Shown: positions 13,801 to 25,762 of the stretch, one piece after another
Numbering within the stretch: the first letter of the stretch is position 1
Layout: each line of letters starts with the position of its first letter
DNA from: Clavelina lepadiformis
Lineage: Eukaryota > Chordata > Ascidiacea > Aplousobranchia > Clavelinidae
Length of the DNA: 64,000 nucleotides
Direction: 5' to 3'
Assembly (NCBI RefSeq): GCF_947623445.1
Contig: NC_135241.1
Span: 16,308,501-16,372,500, forward strand
The notes under the pieces: generated by a model
What the model was told of the DNA's origin: nothing
Database searches by the model: none
Seen by the model: the letters and a program-made list of their open reading frames with translations, nothing else
Position numbers and translations under genes: made by a program

Positions 13801-16800
13801 TTATCATCCACTTGTGCCACACAAAACCTTTATCGGTGATGACAAGAAACAAAAGATAAGGACATGGGAATTTTTGCACAAGTTGATATTACTGTTCCTC
13901 AAAACGGTCCAACAGTTTATCTGTTTTGTGTCGTTTCTTTTATCTTGTCATATACTGCGTTGATCTGATCAATTTACTTTCACTCATTAATGAACTCTGA
14001 CTCATCGTCGGTTTGTAATGTCATACGCCATATACATCACATTAATGTTTTCTACGAAGTGGCCTATTTCTTTTGTGTGTATGGTTCCAGGCAGTGTGAT
14101 GTTATCGATGTTGTCCAATGTGATGTTATCGACTAGGAATGTTTTCAACCACCTGCGTTCAAACTATGATGCATGACGCGCTTGGCAACATATGGCGCGT
14201 TGAATATAGTCTGGTGTGTAATGCAATATTTCCGTTACAGGAAGAAATTGATCGGGATTTGAATGCAATTGACGCCTTTCATAAATCGGCAGGTGCGGCA
14301 CAACAAATTTCTCTTTCGGAAATATTCCGGAGCAAAAGATACGTCAGACAATTGATTTTGGTGATCGTGGTTTTCATTCAAGGTTGGTTGTGAACAAAAC
14401 ACCATTTGTTGGTGTTGTTGCATGTTAAAATATAGGTGGTGAGCGATGGCTACAGCGAAACGTTAACCCTTGCCGTTTTGCTGGTCACTATTTCGCCGAA
14501 AGAATTTTACTTATTTGAGTATCCTACTGATTTAAGCATAATGTAAATCCTACATAATGTAAAAATAACGACAAGCAATTTAAGTCCTACTACCGTCTGA
14601 CCTAACTTCGTACAATAATATGTAACTTATTTTTGGCAAATATCCTACTTTTATCATTCTTTCAATTGGTGAAAAATCGCTTCGTCGTCGTTATTATATT
14701 TCAGTGGATATGCTATAGAAAATACTTGAATACTTATTACAGACAAAAGTTAATTAAAAATACTTTTTACGAATCTTCAAATTAAAGCACAATTGTGTGG
14801 AATCAACGGTGTCGGTATGTACACGAATATGATATTTATCGAAGCCGGCTTTCAAGGCGATCAAGCAACTACAGCATCAACAATCGTGTACATTGTGCAA
14901 CTCGTAGTTGCGTTTGTTGGAGTGAGTATGTAATTGCGGTTACGGTATAAAGATGAGATTGCCTTTATCCACGCTACAGTCTGTTGCAGATGGTAATTAT
15001 TAAACAGAGCACGGTTTAATGGGCAATATTTTTGCAATTAACAGTCAGCAGCGATTGATCGTTTCGGGCCAAAACGACTCAACATCATATCAAGCGCATG
15101 CATGGCTGCATCGCTTTTTGTCCTCACTGTATCCTGGGGTACGGTCACTACCGTACCGTGGATGTCATACGTCATCGTTGCCGCTGTATCGATTTATGTT
15201 TTGACGTAAGTAAACTCTGTCGATATTTCTTGTGTCGCTATACTGAACAATGTTATTTTTTAAGGCAATGAAATCTTGGATTCAAACCCAGAATTTGCAA
15301 AAACAACATCTAATCCGTCATTTAGCTGAGATCTAGAAATTTGTTATACTAAAACAGAACTTCGTTTTCGTTTTTACGAAAAAGTCTATGATTGTAATCA
15401 GCGTGGTCCAACTGCAGGCCCGCGAGCACCGATTTTTTGGCCCGCGAACTGATAGTCAGCTTTGATAGTCGCTATTGTCGAGGAAAAACCTCGACCGCAG
15501 ATGTTACATTGATCAGCATTTAATAGCTAAATTTTGAACTATTCTAATTTCAGTTCTAATATCAATGTCACATTGTTCTTCAGTTCTAATTTCACATTTC
15601 TTCAGTTCTAATTTAAAAACATTGGCCCGCAAGATAAAAAAATATTTTGATTTTGGCCCGCGATGAAAAGAAGTTGGACCACGCTGATTGTAATTGTTGT
15701 TAAAAATTGATATTTTAGTTTTCACCAATAGGTTATATAGGTAAGATTGCGCGAGTCACGTTTAAAGATAAATAAAATTAATTGCTTATGAACATGAAGA
15801 GATTACCGTATACCGTTAGCACAAATTTGAATTGCGCTGTTCAGGTGTTTGTCTAAAATCCTTAGGTTTAATGCCATTCTCTGTTTGACTTACTTGTTTA
15901 TCGAATGATAAAATGGAGACAGCCTTTCCCGGTAGAACCGTGATCATAAAATTGACTTTGTGAAGTGGTAAATATTAGAACGTGACCAGTATGCCTGTAA
16001 TGCTGATTTGTTATCATACTATGCAACCTGATAAACAAAATATTTCTTGGAAAAAGATTCGCGAAGTTTAATACTAAAGTGGGAATTAATCAATTAATTC
16101 TTCATTTACTTGGAACTGATATTATTAGGTCATGGGGAATTTGGTTTTGTTTAGGACTGTAGATGCTGATTGTTTGAAAGAAACGAAAATCGGATAGAGG
16201 GCAGTCTCTACTCTGTGTATAGAGACGTTTGATTATTTTTATTTGCCGGTGCCAAAAAATATTGTTATTTAAATTACAGTGTAAACTCCATTTAGATCTA
16301 CTTTATAATATAACAGCGCGTTGAGCTAGAAGGGATGTATAGAAAACGAAAATTGTCATTATTCTGTGCATGGATGTTTCACTACAGTATAATCGAACGT
16401 TATATACTTCGACAAAATGATAACTGCATATTTATATATTTAGGTGGGCTGGTGGTGAAAACGTTGCTTTATTCCCGATGCTGGGCGCTTTTACAAATGG
16501 GCTCAACCGAGAGACATTCTATTTGTTCGGTGGCGGAATATTCTGGATTTTTTCTTGGCTTGTCAGCTTCATCACGCCTTACTTTATAGTAAGTCTTACG
16601 AACGTATTTCAGGATTCTTATTGTGTATTTTGTGTCTGCATCCTATGATTGAATATTTTTTTACACAGGCTTGGATGAACTTTTACGCGTTTCTACCATT
16701 CGCCTTCCTCAATGTCTTTTTCCTTGGGTACGTCCTGATTTTCATCCCGGAAACCCGAGGAAAAACTACTGCGGAAATTGAAAAATTCGTCCAAAGTGGG

Positions 16801-16872
16801 CAAACCAACTTTAACTTACGAAACTCGAAAGCGACAACGACCACAAGCGAAGCAGAAACTCTTCCGTTATGA
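10810..16872 (+). CDS. GLUT-type (SLC2A-like) hexose transporter, 10 exons
   Basis: Exons: 10810-10887, 11061-11192, 11329-11596, 11739-11860, 13158-13331, 14241-14382, 14788-14921, 15045-15205, 16444-16588, 16669-16872. All phases agree and give 519 aa, the usual size for the 12-helix sugar porter family. Family marks in order: DFYNTTYSDRYGETM in the first outer loop, closely like EFYNQTW-HRYGES of GLUT1-4; GRFIMGLASG; the central loop PESPSYLL; QLCGINGVGMY in TM7; DRFGPKRL after TM8; PETRGKTTAEIE at the C-terminus. It should move hexoses by facilitated diffusion at the plasma membrane. The TM10 region lacks the usual GPxPW motif (see findings), so substrate use is uncertain. Intron 4 has a GC donor. 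The donor after 11596 (GTTGAG) is weak but gives the expected GMN-LIPI join. It is convergent with RBM28. Confidence 0.85.
11861..13157 (+). other. GC-AG intron of the transporter
   Basis: Exon 4 ends AAG and the intron begins GCAAGT, a strong match to the consensus of the minor GC-AG class. It ends TTTTCAG before VLGTKELWP. The phases on both sides agree (phase 0), and no GT donor nearby keeps the reading frame and the expected protein. Confidence 0.7.
15399..15686. mobile_element. hAT-type MITE, copy 1
   Basis: A 288-bp element with inverted ends CAGCGTGGTCCAACT and AGTTGGACCACGCTG, flanked by an exact 8-bp target duplication ATTGTAAT (15391-15398 and 15687-15694). Eight-base duplications and CAG...CTG ends are hAT marks. 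It has no coding capacity, so it is non-autonomous. It lies in intron 8 of the transporter. A second copy is at 52164-52469. Confidence 0.9.
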
Positions 16873-17595
16873 TTGCAACTTATGTATTGAACAGTGTCCA
16901 AGAATACTTTACAAGTTCCTTGCGGCATTTAATGAAGCTCCGTCCAGTGTGCTGCCTTTCCGCGATTTGAAGGGTGTTTGGTTGAACATTGCCAAATCTC
17001 TTCGTTTTAACGTGGTACTAATCAATCCTGTCCCATGCCTTACTTGGTGCAGCTGCAATTTTTACTGAGGTGTTAATGTAACGAATCGCTCGCTCTCTAC
17101 TGCTAGTGTTGAACATGTTTTAGTGGTTGCATTCTACGCAGCAAGCATTTTACCAGTAAACAAAACGGAAGTTTCACTCAGATTTAGCTGCAGCCGCAAA
17201 GAACAATCGTTAGAAATTTACCACAACGTCCTGCGATATTTGTAGGTTATACTGTATTGTAGCAAACAGTTTGAAGCGCTCTGTGCAAATTAATTGCTCA
17301 AACGGTCATTACTAATAGCTTAAAATACCAGTTGCATCATTTTTCTACAGTTAGCAAATTAATAAAACGCCAAAACGATTTTCCACAGAACTACCTACAA
17401 CCATAGGCTACTATTGGTTTCTTCAGGGCTAGAATGTTAAAAATGTAGCAAACAAAAACAGCATATTCAATATTCATAAGAACAAAGCATCTGTTTTGTG
17501 ATATGGCTTAAGTATAAGTAACAAAGCATACTGTAAATAACCCAAGTCATATATATGACAAGCTCCATAATATCGGCGTCAGTTGTTCACATGTT
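16873..17595. other. Intergenic, convergent 3' ends
   Basis: This is 723 bases between two convergent stops. An AATAAA on the plus strand near 17358 is the only obvious poly(A) signal for the transporter. Nothing else was seen. Confidence 0.45.
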
Positions 17596-20500
17596 TTAAC
17601 CATCAAACCATTTCGGTCGTTTTATCTGGCTGGCAGAAGTTGTTTTGAATTGTTTGGTGTATTTTTCAACAAGAGAATGGAATTCCCTGTCTTGTTTTAA
17701 ATCCGAATCCTGTTTTCGCTTTCGGTTGCTTCGTTTGACCTCTTCAGCCTTACTTAAAGATTTATATTGTGATGGTTCAGGTTTTGATGATTTTGGTTGG
17801 CGCATTGATTTTTCTGTCCTATCTTTCCTGCCCCGTGCTTTATTTAGCTTTTTACTGGTTTTTAACTGTTCCAGGATCTGACCCTTGTTGCGGTTACGGA
17901 TCTTCGGACCAGTGTGCTTGGGCATTTTCAATTTTTTCCCACTTGCAGTGACACCTACACCGCCCTGAAAAGATTTTCTTTCCTGCATAACCGTTGACTT
18001 ACTGTCATTTTTGTCCTTTTTCGTTGGCGGGGACGATTCTTTACCAATTGTCTTATTTGCCTGTCGTTTCTCTGCCCTGTCAGCCTGTCTTTTTTGCATC
18101 CGTCGCGTTTTTTTGTCGAGTTTCACAGACTCTTCGGAATTCTGTTCGGTTTTCGCGGACATTTTCTTCTGGAGTTCATTTTTTGCAAGTTGTCGTTTAC
18201 GCCGCTGCGCCTGCAACTCAAGGGCTTGCTTATTTTCTAGTGAGAATTCAACAATGGGTCGCTTGGAAGCACTAAATGTATCTGGATTGTTGTTCAGCTC
18301 GCGGAGAGCACGCAAAGCATGCTCGTGTTTGGTGAAGTTGACGAATGCAAATCCGAGTGACCTGCCCAGGCCAGTTGTATTTACTTTCTCACGATTTCTC
18401 ATAACTCGGACTTCCGTGATTTTGACGTCTTTGCCTCCACCAGCATGCTTAAGAAACAAGTTCTGCAAAAAAAAAACACTCAGTCAGCCAGCTGCGTAGC
18501 AAAAGCTAGACATAGCTTATTGCCCGTATACTATGAGAGTTATTAAAAAAGCTGATAGTTCAATTTAAACAATTTACCTTTAGCGCAGCATCATCTGTAG
18601 TTCTTGGTAGGTTGTGTATGCACAGACGAGTTGTTGAAACAAATACATTCGGATTTTTTAGCTTTTGTCGCTTTGCATTCTCAATTTTCTGTCGTTTGTT
18701 AAGTTCTATCTCACTCAAACCAGTAGCAGCTTGTGTTCCTGTTATTACAGATAGATTGGACATTTCCAATTGCAAACAAGTTAATTCAAACTCAAATTAC
18801 ATACAAAATCAAAACAACCATTAACAGTCAGTGGGATAGATGGAAGAAATTACCTGGTCGAATAAGTCCTTCATTAGCCAAGTGCAAATTTCTTCCGTCA
18901 TCTTTTTCTTTCTCGACCTGTTTTCGTTCCTTTACAATTTTCCTTACATCAGAGCGGCTTTGGGCAATGTTGGCATACAACTGCCTACCTTGTATCATTA
19001 TCTATAATCATATCAAATTAGAACATTTATAAACATATAACACTGTACTGCAATGAAATCAATAAAGGACAAAGTTGGTCAAAGTAATACATATTCTTTT
19101 AATACTTTGTGTTAATATATGGCATGTAATATTACTAAACTATGGATTGATTTCAACTTCTTCAAAAATAGGCATAAGCCCAAAATACAATGATTTTTAG
19201 CAATATTGAGTTTTGGTTGATATTAATTATTATCTTTAAATATTTCGGTTAATAATGTCAAAAACTTACAGGTTCGTCTGAATTCACGGCTCTCACACAT
19301 TCATCTGCAACATCTTTGGAAAGAAATTGGACAAAAGCACAACCTTTTGAAAGTCCTGTCTCACTATTCTGGACAATCTAATAAAGGAATATATAATTAC
19401 ATAAAGACAATGAATAAAATGATTGATCGGTAATTGATATATGATAAAAGATTAAAAGCTTATACAGTACAACATTTGTCTGAGAATCCTTATTGCACAT
19501 ACTTTGCAATACTTGAATTCACCAAACTTTTCAACAATTTCGCACAAGTCTTTTTCTTCTGCATCAAATGACAAATTACGAATGAAAACAGTTTTTCCTT
19601 CATGGACATCAGATGAATAATCTTTTAACTTCTTTTTAGTTGCTGCTAACAATGATACAAAGCAAGCAATTATACATCACAACTATAAACACTATCATAC
19701 GGTAATAATACAAATTGATATGGTGTATGCACATGCAGATTGATACCTATGTTATAGAAAGTACAAGTACTGATTCATGAATGAAAGCAATATTGTTTAT
19801 TGATGAATCGTTCTTACTCTTCATTTTTGTACTTTCACCCTCTTCATGGTTGCTGCCTTCACTGTCAGTATCTTCATCATCCTCATTTTCACAGCTACTA
19901 GCAACTTCAGTTTCGTTCTCCAAAGAATCTGATTCACTATCATTGTCTTCTTCAGTACTGCTCCCTCTGTGGGCGATATCATCATCGATATCACTTTCAA
20001 TATTTTCCTCATCTTCATCATCACTTTGTGACGACGTTCCACCATCAGCTGCAATACAAGCAGGTTTGTGTGTCTCAAACAAGGATGCAATTGCAAATAC
20101 GAAGCAACTATTTCTTGAATTTGAACTGTAAAAGTTGCTTGTTAACTTCAAACCAAGGCTAATGCCTACGAAAAATACTACGGTACTAATGTTAAGAAAC
20201 TTTTTACAAAACCCGACAAGCTGAAATGTGTGTGTTGTGCAACTTACTTGTATCAGCCATAGAAGCGTCCATATCAGATCTTTGTTGCATTTCTTTGTAT
20301 TTCTCTCTAGGTAAAGCCCAATCCACTGCCACTTTTCTTCCTTTGATTTCAGTCATATTAATTTCCTTCATAGCTTTAGTAGCTTCGAAAACATGAGAAA
20401 ATTGCACAAAGCCGTATCCATACATCTTTCCATTTGGCTTTGTAGGTATTTTCACATCAGTAATGTTTCCAAATCTGACATAATAACAACCAATAAGCAT

Positions 20501-21881
20501 ATTGGAATCAACAATTACACTGGATAATTTAATTTGTTAAAGACCAGACTTGATTTTGTGCTTAGCAATTTACAAAGTTCACCTTATGTAAACAATTTGT
20601 AATAAAGATCCTGAATAAAAATAAATGCAGCATGTCCTCATATGTCAACTTGCTTTGCCATAAAACACTTCAGTGACGTTAGAATACTGTATTGCCAATA
20701 GCCAGATTTCTTTGGTGACAAATCGAATTAATCAGGGTGTAGTAGCAAGTATCGTTTATGTAAATTACAACAAGTAATTTTGAGCTACGTACAACCATTT
20801 TCTGTCTTTTTTTTCTTCTATTATTATATTGTTTAAATCTGATAATTTTTGTTTATAAGAAGTATGTAAAGTTTTACCGTGAACATGTGACAACCTCGTG
20901 ACGTCAAAATTTCAATTTTTGCAAAACTGGCACTTATGATCACACGATATTTAAAAGTATACAATCATGTGAATACTTTGTGCATGATCAAAGTCAAATT
21001 GTGCTTCAAATACATGATATATGTACAAATAAAAAGCAAATTTAGAAGTTCAGTCTCGTCAGATGCAACTACAACTATTACTTACAATAAAAATTTAACT
21101 TTTCATCAAAAAAATCTCACCTGCTAAAAGTAGCCTGAAGATCTTGGGTGGTGCATAAAAAGCTAAGATTCCTGATGATGAGCCTTGAACGCTTTGACAA
21201 CTTTCGAAAATCTTTTGAGTCATGGTCTAGTACAAGGGTTGCTTTAATAATTTTGCCTTCAAATGAAAACCCATTTAGACGTGATACGGTTTTCAATGCC
21301 AACTGCTTGTTTGCCATTACAGCATGAGCGACACAATCATTATCTTCTTTTTGTGGCAAAATAAATTGCTCTGGTAAATCAAGCTTTTTCAATTTCCATA
21401 ACTTCACAAAGTGGGTGATTGTAAAAGATTTAGGAAATCCAGTGAGGACCACAGTAACTCCACTCGGAAGTTCTTCCAGTTTTGCATCACGTACAGCTTT
21501 TTTACCCTTAGTTACTTTATCGGGTTGGTCAGAGGAAACAATTTCAAAGTCCAGGTCTTGTGACTGTTCCTTTGTTGACACTTTCTTGGTTTGTTCCTTG
21601 GCAGATTTTTTTCTCTTTGCAAAAATAACTTTGGTTTTAACACCATTTATTATAAATGTGTTTGCAGGAGAATTTACAGCTGTCTTGGCATCATCTGGCG
21701 AGTGATATGTAACAAAACCAAAAAACTTTTTTCTCTCTTCCGCCATTTTGTCTTTTGGCTTTACCACAAAGCATTCTTTAATTGGACCAACAACGCTAAA
21801 CACTTCTTGTAGTTGGTCATTTGTGCAAGTTGGTGGGATGTTTTGCACAAACACAGTTTTATGACTCATTGTCTTAGCCAT
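17596..21881 (-). CDS. RBM28: RBM28 (Nop4-like) nucleolar RNA-binding protein, 8 exons
   Basis: Exons (minus): 21881-21121, 20474-20248, 20048-19818, 19645-19503, 19377-19270, 19001-18854, 18738-18578, 18462-17596; phases agree, 881 aa (human about 759). RRM1 is at residues 7-88 (TVFVQNIP, FFGFVTYH). RRM2 is at about 232-310 (LIIRNLSF, YGYGFVQF, VAVDWALPREKYK, typical of RBM28). An acidic Asp/Glu/Ser tract fills about 330-405. RRM3 spans about 424-505 (TVFIRNLSFD, KGCAFVQF). RRM4 spans about 575-665 (RLCIHNLP, LGFAFVNF). A Lys/Arg-rich tail follows. An additional divergent RRM-like unit lies at about 141-218. The family works in the nucleolus in 60S subunit and U snRNP maturation. The start at 21881 was chosen as the first ATG; a second Met lies four codons on. 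Confidence 0.93.
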
Positions 21882-22106
21882 GTCCTTCTTAAACTACTGT
21901 GTATACTCTTACAGTCGAACAGTAGCCTACAACAGCTAGATGTAAGTATAATACACCTACAGATCTGCCTCCATGCATTTAAAAATACTAAGTTACAAAG
22001 TTATCGCAACAAACACACACTAGCAATCATAGTTATATAGACACTGGGTAGACTTATACTCATACAGTAAGCAACATCAAACCATAAAAGAAAGTGAGCC
22101 AGTACC

Positions 22107-22260
22107 GGTACTTCACTAAAAGTAGGTCATGCAGCCCATAGTTAAAGATAGGTGGGTAGGCTAGGATAACTGGTATGCAAAAACTTGATTTTAGTTATTT
22201 AGGGTTTAATAGACTATTTCCGAGTTACAACTACATTTTTTGGGTGGCTAGATTGTTTTG
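22107..22260 (+). repeat. GGTGAAATAG-family repeat, 5' part
   Basis: ACTTCACTAAAAGTAGGTCA and the following AAAGATAGG...TAGG blocks match the copy at 39843-40075 and the inverted copy at 32705-32880. A matching terminus TGACTGGTGAAATAGGC occurs at about 23117-23133, so this copy may be interrupted by the palindromic element at 22355-22840. Confidence 0.5.
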
Positions 22261-22354
22261 ATGATCTTTACTGAGCAATGGAAATTGTCAACCTGCTTTG
22301 ATTCTTTTTTAAATTACAAGCATTCTGGGCATCAGATTGTACAGATTTCACTCA

Positions 22355-22840
22355 GATGAGTAGCATATGAATTTCTTCACACAATAAAGAAAATAATTTG
22401 AAAATATAATGCTTAGTTATTGATTTACAGTGGTTTGAATCCTACACCCTGGACTTGTTCGATATGAGGTCTATGTGGTCATCAAAGCATACAATGTAAA
22501 ATGCATAGCAGTTTGCGTGGTATGGAGGCCTATGGCACATTTAAATATCAAAATTCGGTTTGTATTTACGTTTATGTTGATTATTTTAAACTTTGTTTGA
22601 CATGCCAAAAAGACTTAACCTAGGCCTATGTGACACACAGCAGATAACACACAAACTCTTACACATTTTATGTCGCAGGCTTCGCTGACCACGTATCTAG
22701 ACATCATATCGAACAAGTCTTGTGTGTATATAGGATTCAAACTACTGTAAATTAAAAACTAGACTACCAGTATAGCCTAGGCAAAACATATTTTCATTTT
22801 TTTTATCACGCAAAGAAATTCATAGGCTACTCACCTAAAC
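22355..22840. mobile_element. Long inverted-repeat element (MITE-like)
   Basis: Arms of roughly 130-150 bases face each other. The left arm contains AGTAGCATATGAATTTCTT, TTTGAATCCTA and ACTTGTTCGATATGA (22359-22470). The right arm carries the reverse complement of the same words (about 22697-22835). The arms are diverged by scattered changes and indels. No coding frame is present. A related left arm lies at 28858-29010. The target duplication was not resolved. Confidence 0.65.
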
Positions 22841-25762
22841 AAAATATTTACAATGCAATGTCCAAAATAGGCCTACTTGTAATTTAAAAAAGACTCAAAG
22901 TGGGTCGACATTTTCCATTGGTAAGTAGCTCGCCTATAGGCCTATAGGCGAGCCAAAAAAATCTTGCCACCCATCAGGCAGTAACTTAGAAAGGGTCTAT
23001 ACTCTATAGGAATTAGATTTAGATTGGAAGGAAGAATTAGGTGAGGACGTTAATGTTAGGTTAAAAAAGAAAAACTGTAAAAAAGACATTGAACGCACGA
23101 TTTTTGCCGGTGACTGGTGAAATAGGCTAGTCAATAAGGCAGCCAAAAATAGCCTAAATCTGTAAATCAAACATGAATAGAGTCAATTTAGTGTCAAACT
23201 AATGTAGGAGGAGGTAAGATAGAAAGTAGTCGAAAGTAAGATAGATACCTACTGCAACCTACCTCACTTTCCTTTGCTTCTGTACTTGCATATATACCCA
23301 TTTTTACACAAGCTTGCAAAGCTCACAACGATTTACGGTTTGCACGTGTGAAGTTGTAATAAGGGTATTCCCCTTAGGTAAATCAAATAAATTTAGAGAA
23401 ATTGAAATGAAAACATTTTGTTACAGTATTTTATTCCGCAATATTTTTTGACAGGTTAGTAATCAGGGCCGGTATTAGGCCAATGCGAGCGATTCAACTG
23501 TGTTAGGCACCACGCTGCTTATAAGATCAAAATAAAAGTAACAATTTAGCTTTTATATTTCCCAAATCTTTGCGTTATTTCTCAATTTGTTCTTGCAACT
23601 AAGCAAATGTTTAAATAAAAATAGCCTTTCTCACGAAATAAAGGTTTGATGGGAGCCTATCTTTGGTTCCAACTTTTCGGCCCAAAAATAAAAAAAATTC
23701 TTTAAAAAAGTTTTTTCTTGGTTTTCGAACTGCAAAATCTTGAGTGATAAAGACAAAGTTTATTTTTCGGAAAAAATCGCACTCCTTGCTTATGACAATC
23801 AGGTTAACAGCAGTGGCGTATTTTAAATTGCGTTGAGGTGGCAAAATGTTTTTGAAAGTTAGCTCTAAAGTACCCGCGTCCAAATACCGCGGAGCGCAAA
23901 ATTTGCCTTTAACGCCTGAAAAACTGCTTAAAATGACTCAAAATGAACTGGATATTCTCACATTTACTTGTGCAGTAGATGGCCATTTGGATCTAGCTTT
24001 CGTAGTAGGCCTGCTGTATTTCACAAAACAATGGTTATAGCCAATAACGAGTTTCAAGCAAGAAAATGCAACGAACGAAAAACGATGAAGACGTAAAAAC
24101 GCCTAAATAGCCCACAAAAAAATTGGTTTTGTGGGTAAGAGCATGGCCACCTCCCAAAATAGCGTTAACAAATCTTTCTTGAGTCATCGACGTGTGCAGC
24201 TGGTTTTCGACCAGTTTTAGTAAATAAATTTCACCAACGTATACTGAACAACTACGCAATGCAATTCAATTAAGTTACTTGAAAACTAAAGTAACGTTAC
24301 TTATCGTGTTTTTACATCTCAGTTACATGCTTTTACAGTTTAACAGTTACCAAAATTACGTTTTGGGCCAGAGTAGATTTAACAAATTCTTATGTTTGCA
24401 ATTTTGTGAAAACATTGGTTAAAGTTTTCCGTCCGTTTCTACTATTGTACTGTACATCTGTCTACGTTTTCCGATAAATTTACCACATCCAACTGCAATT
24501 GGCCGGTTTCACACCGGCGAATTTAATGGCGACGTAAGTAAAAACACATTATATTTCTGTGCAATTTTGCGTTTCGTTCGGTGAAATACATCGCTATTAT
24601 CAGTGCTTTGTGATAAATTTCTGTCCGTTATTAAATTTTACAGTGCAAAGCAGTGCCGATTATTGTTACGACGCGTGTTGATGTGTTTGTAAGCAAAAGA
24701 AGTACATGGAACTCTTTATACAACCTCATGTTTGTAAGTAACATAACACCGGCGCTCAGCTGAACAACCCAAGTGGTATGTACGTTTTTGTAAAAAAAAC
24801 TTGTTAAGCCTAATTAATGTAACGAAATGATCAAAAGACATATGGACTTTACAAGCTTGTTCTTCCACAAGAAGAGAAATAAGCTAACGTCAATTAAGTT
24901 GGCAGAGCAAATGTTGAGCACAGGTTAATTGAACCAATATATGAATTTAACGCACAACAAATCATACACCGATGCTGAATTTTCACAGAAAATGACTTTG
25001 AAAACAACGTAAGCACAAAGTGGAACCCAACAGACAAAAGCATAACAATAGTAGTAAAGGTTTAGTGGAGCCAGTCAAATCCAAGAGAATATTAATTATG
25101 TCTCTACTTCAACACTTCTTGCTAGATTTTATCAAAAAAACTTTTGCAAATTCGTATTTAAGCAATTACACAATTCATAAATACAATATATAGTAACTGC
25201 ATCCATCAAAAAAACAGACTTTGTTCCAGTCTCAAATGGGATCGATTCATGGGTAAACAATTGGGGTGACATGCGACTCAAAAAATGAAATTTAAGCAGA
25301 ATATATGAGGGCAATGGTATAATCATTTAAAGCCTATAATTAACATACCCAGTAGACAGGCAAGCGACTCAATAAAAACTGGGCATCAAATTTTTATACT
25401 GTACAAATACACATGCTGTTTCGTCACTTTCATCAATATAATCCAATAACTTTAATCATAACTAATATTCTATTATCGTGATCAATTAATTCATAATCTA
25501 TTTTTTGCCAAGCTTTGACTGCCTGAAACATAAAACACTAATCGACCTTGAGATATGGTGTCTTACTAATTCTTCCCTGGTCTTATCATAGTCTAATCTC
25601 TTGTCACTATCAGGAGGGAAAAAAGCAATGCTTGCTTTTAGTTTTACCAGACACCATGTATTTGATTTTAATAGGTGGTCGTAGCAGCATGAAGCTGGTT
25701 TCTGAAACACATATTGCAAAGTGATAATATTCATTATTCATGCTCGATGATACAACATTTTA

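Larger units (their letters stand above)
21882..25762. other. 3.9 kb intergenic region with repeats
   Basis: It holds a GGTGAAATAG-family repeat, a long inverted-repeat element (22355-22840) and possible hAT-like ends near 23464 and 23812 (CAGGGCCGG, CAGTGGCG) whose partners I could not place. A possible tiny spliced transcript starts near 24526 (see findings). No convincing protein gene was found. Confidence 0.5.

Noticed and set aside
16778-17068. Plus-strand frame overlapping the transporter's last exon
   Set aside because: It reads the coding exon in another frame and continues into the 3' UTR without any family resemblance.
18011-18499. 162-codon plus-strand frame
   Set aside because: It is the antisense shadow of the Lys/Arg-rich last exon of RBM28.
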